This document shows positions 63,258 through 64,000 of a stretch of DNA of 64,000 bases, piece after piece (position 1 is the stretch's first letter; every line of letters begins with the position of its first letter). Made by a program: the position numbers and the translations under genes. The stretch is from Sphingomonas mucosissima (GTDB lineage Bacteria > Pseudomonadota > Alphaproteobacteria > Sphingomonadales > Sphingomonadaceae). The notes beneath the pieces are model-generated. The model had not been told where the DNA came from, made no database searches, and saw only the letters and a list, made by a program, of their open reading frames with translations. The stretch spans positions 62,001-126,000 of the forward strand of contig NZ_NBBJ01000002.1 in NCBI RefSeq assembly GCF_002197665.1, written 5' to 3'.

Positions 63258-63794
63258 TTACTTGCTGCGCTCGACCTGTTCGAAATCGAGCTCCACCGGC
63301 GTGGCACGGCCGAAGATCGACACCGACACCTTCACCTTGGACTTGTCGAAATCCAGTTCCTCGACAGTGCCGTTGAAGCTCGCGAACGGACCTTCAAGAA
63401 CCTTGACGGCATCGCCGATCTCGAAGTCGACCTTCATCTTCGCCTTGGGCGCCGCTGCAGCCTCTTCCTTGCTGTTCAGCATGCGCGTGGCTTCCGCCTC
63501 GCTGATCGCCTGCGGCTTGCCCGAGGAGCCAAGGAAGCCCGTCACCTTGGGCGTGTTCTTGACGAGGTGATAGACCTGGTCGGTCATGTCGAGCTTGGCG
63601 AGCACATAGCCGGGCATAAACTTGCGCTCGACTTGGATCTTCTTGCCGCGGCGCGCTTCCTGCACCGTTTCGGTCGGCACTTCGATGCGCTCCACGAGCT
63701 GCTCCAGGCCCATGCGACTGGCTTCGGCCATGATCGCGTCGCGAACCTTGCCTTCAAAGCCGGAATAAGCGTGGATGATGTACCAGCGTGCCAT
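63258..63794 (-). CDS. nusG: Transcription termination/antitermination protein NusG
   Basis: A 178-residue protein. The NGN domain starts ARWYIIHAYSGFEGKVRDAI, a PGYVLAKLDM strand follows, and the C-terminal KOW domain is VKVLEGPFASFNGTVEEL. It links RNA polymerase to ribosome S10 or Rho. It lies 20 bases after secE in the conserved secE-nusG order. Confidence 0.97.
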   Translation of the reverse strand: MARWYIIHAYSGFEGKVRDAIMAEASRMGLEQLVERIEVPTETVQEARRGKKIQVERKFMPGYVLAKLDMTDQVYHLVKNTPKVTGFLGSSGKPQAISEAEATRMLNSKEEAAAAPKAKMKVDFEIGDAVKVLEGPFASFNGTVEELDFDKSKVKVSVSIFGRATPVELDFEQVERSK

Positions 63795-63814
63795 GTGGGG
63801 ACGCGTCCTTCCTG

Positions 63815-64000
63815 TTACTTGGCCAGGCTCAGCAGCGCGTTGACGATCGCATTGAACGCCGTGTCCACGCCGAGGAAGAAGAGCGCCAGGATCGTTGTCA
63901 TGATCATCACCATGACGCCGGTCATGATCGTCTCGCGCCGGCTCGGCCAGACGACCTTCTTGGTCTCGGCGCGAACCTGGTTGATGAATTCGATCGGGGA
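63815..64000 (-). CDS. secE: Protein translocase subunit SecE (5' end outside window)
   Basis: The visible 61 codons read from SPIEFINQVRAETKKVVWPS, then a single membrane segment (VMVMIMTTILALFFLGVD) and the end LSLAK. The KKVVWPSRRET amphipathic helix is the SecE hallmark. Only a few N-terminal residues are missing beyond the window. SecE clamps SecY in the inner-membrane translocon. nusG follows by 20 bases. Confidence 0.95.
   Translation of the reverse strand, partial: SPIEFINQVRAETKKVVWPSRRETIMTGVMVMIMTTILALFFLGVDTAFNAIVNALLSLAK

Overview
The window is GC-rich, densely coded, core-like DNA from an alphaproteobacterium, most likely Sphingomonas or a close sphingomonad. Supporting signs are the PrsK/PrsR/PrsT-EpsB exopolysaccharide module, a BamF-type (DUF3035) lipoprotein behind lspA, an RNase E with a long Ala/Pro/Arg-rich tail, an SPY-type RF2 without a programmed frameshift, and a TonB-dependent receptor of sphingomonad type. 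I saw no rRNA, tRNA, CRISPR array, prophage or insertion sequence. I count about 55 genes; the two at the edges (an ABC permease and secE) are cut by the window.

Layout. 1-2.4 kb: end of a MacB/FtsX-type permease and a phosphomannomutase. 2.5-7.3 kb (minus): VOC protein, glutathione-dependent formaldehyde dehydrogenase, and a three-gene phosphorelay. 7.4-16.2 kb (minus): DEDD exonuclease, GH130 enzyme, MscS channel, DsbA-like protein, M48 protease, RNase E. 16.7-29.4 kb (plus): amidase, PBP1A, RF2, methyltransferase, then thyA-(tiny protein)-folA-ribF-ileS-lspA-bamF, with a minus-strand radC-like gene inserted. 29.5-32.8 kb (minus): sseA-metC-mscS with 4-base overlaps. 32.9-40.2 kb (plus): queF, a GT4 glycosyltransferase with a large C-terminal domain, a second GH130 enzyme, a PspC-domain protein behind a sigma-54 promoter, hom, a YtrA-type GntR regulator and an unknown gene. 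40.2-49.3 kb: manC (minus), then epsB-prsK-prsR-prsT (each overlapping the next) and a DUF815 ATPase. 49.3-54.8 kb (minus): ABC-F ATPase, groESL with a CIRCE operator, MATE transporter. 55-64 kb: sppA and a coupled unknown, GNAT, TRIC channel, TonB receptor, coiled-coil protein, glpX, CPBP protease, nusG-secE.

How genes may work together. The most interesting theme is mannose. Phosphomannomutase and mannose-1-phosphate guanylyltransferase make GDP-mannose. A GT4 enzyme with an unusual acceptor/donor loop and a toroid-like C-terminal domain sits directly before a GH130 enzyme, and a second GH130 lies 25 kb away. GH130 members with known activity are mainly beta-mannoside phosphorylases that release mannose-1-phosphate, so the set could form a make-and-recycle loop for a mannoside. 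This is inference. The second theme is envelope polysaccharide control by PrsK/PrsR, with a textbook sigma-54 promoter (GG-N10-GC) in front of the PspC-domain gene. The third is a perfect BlaI/MecI/CopY-like palindrome just upstream of a 39-residue membrane-type ORF between thyA and folA.
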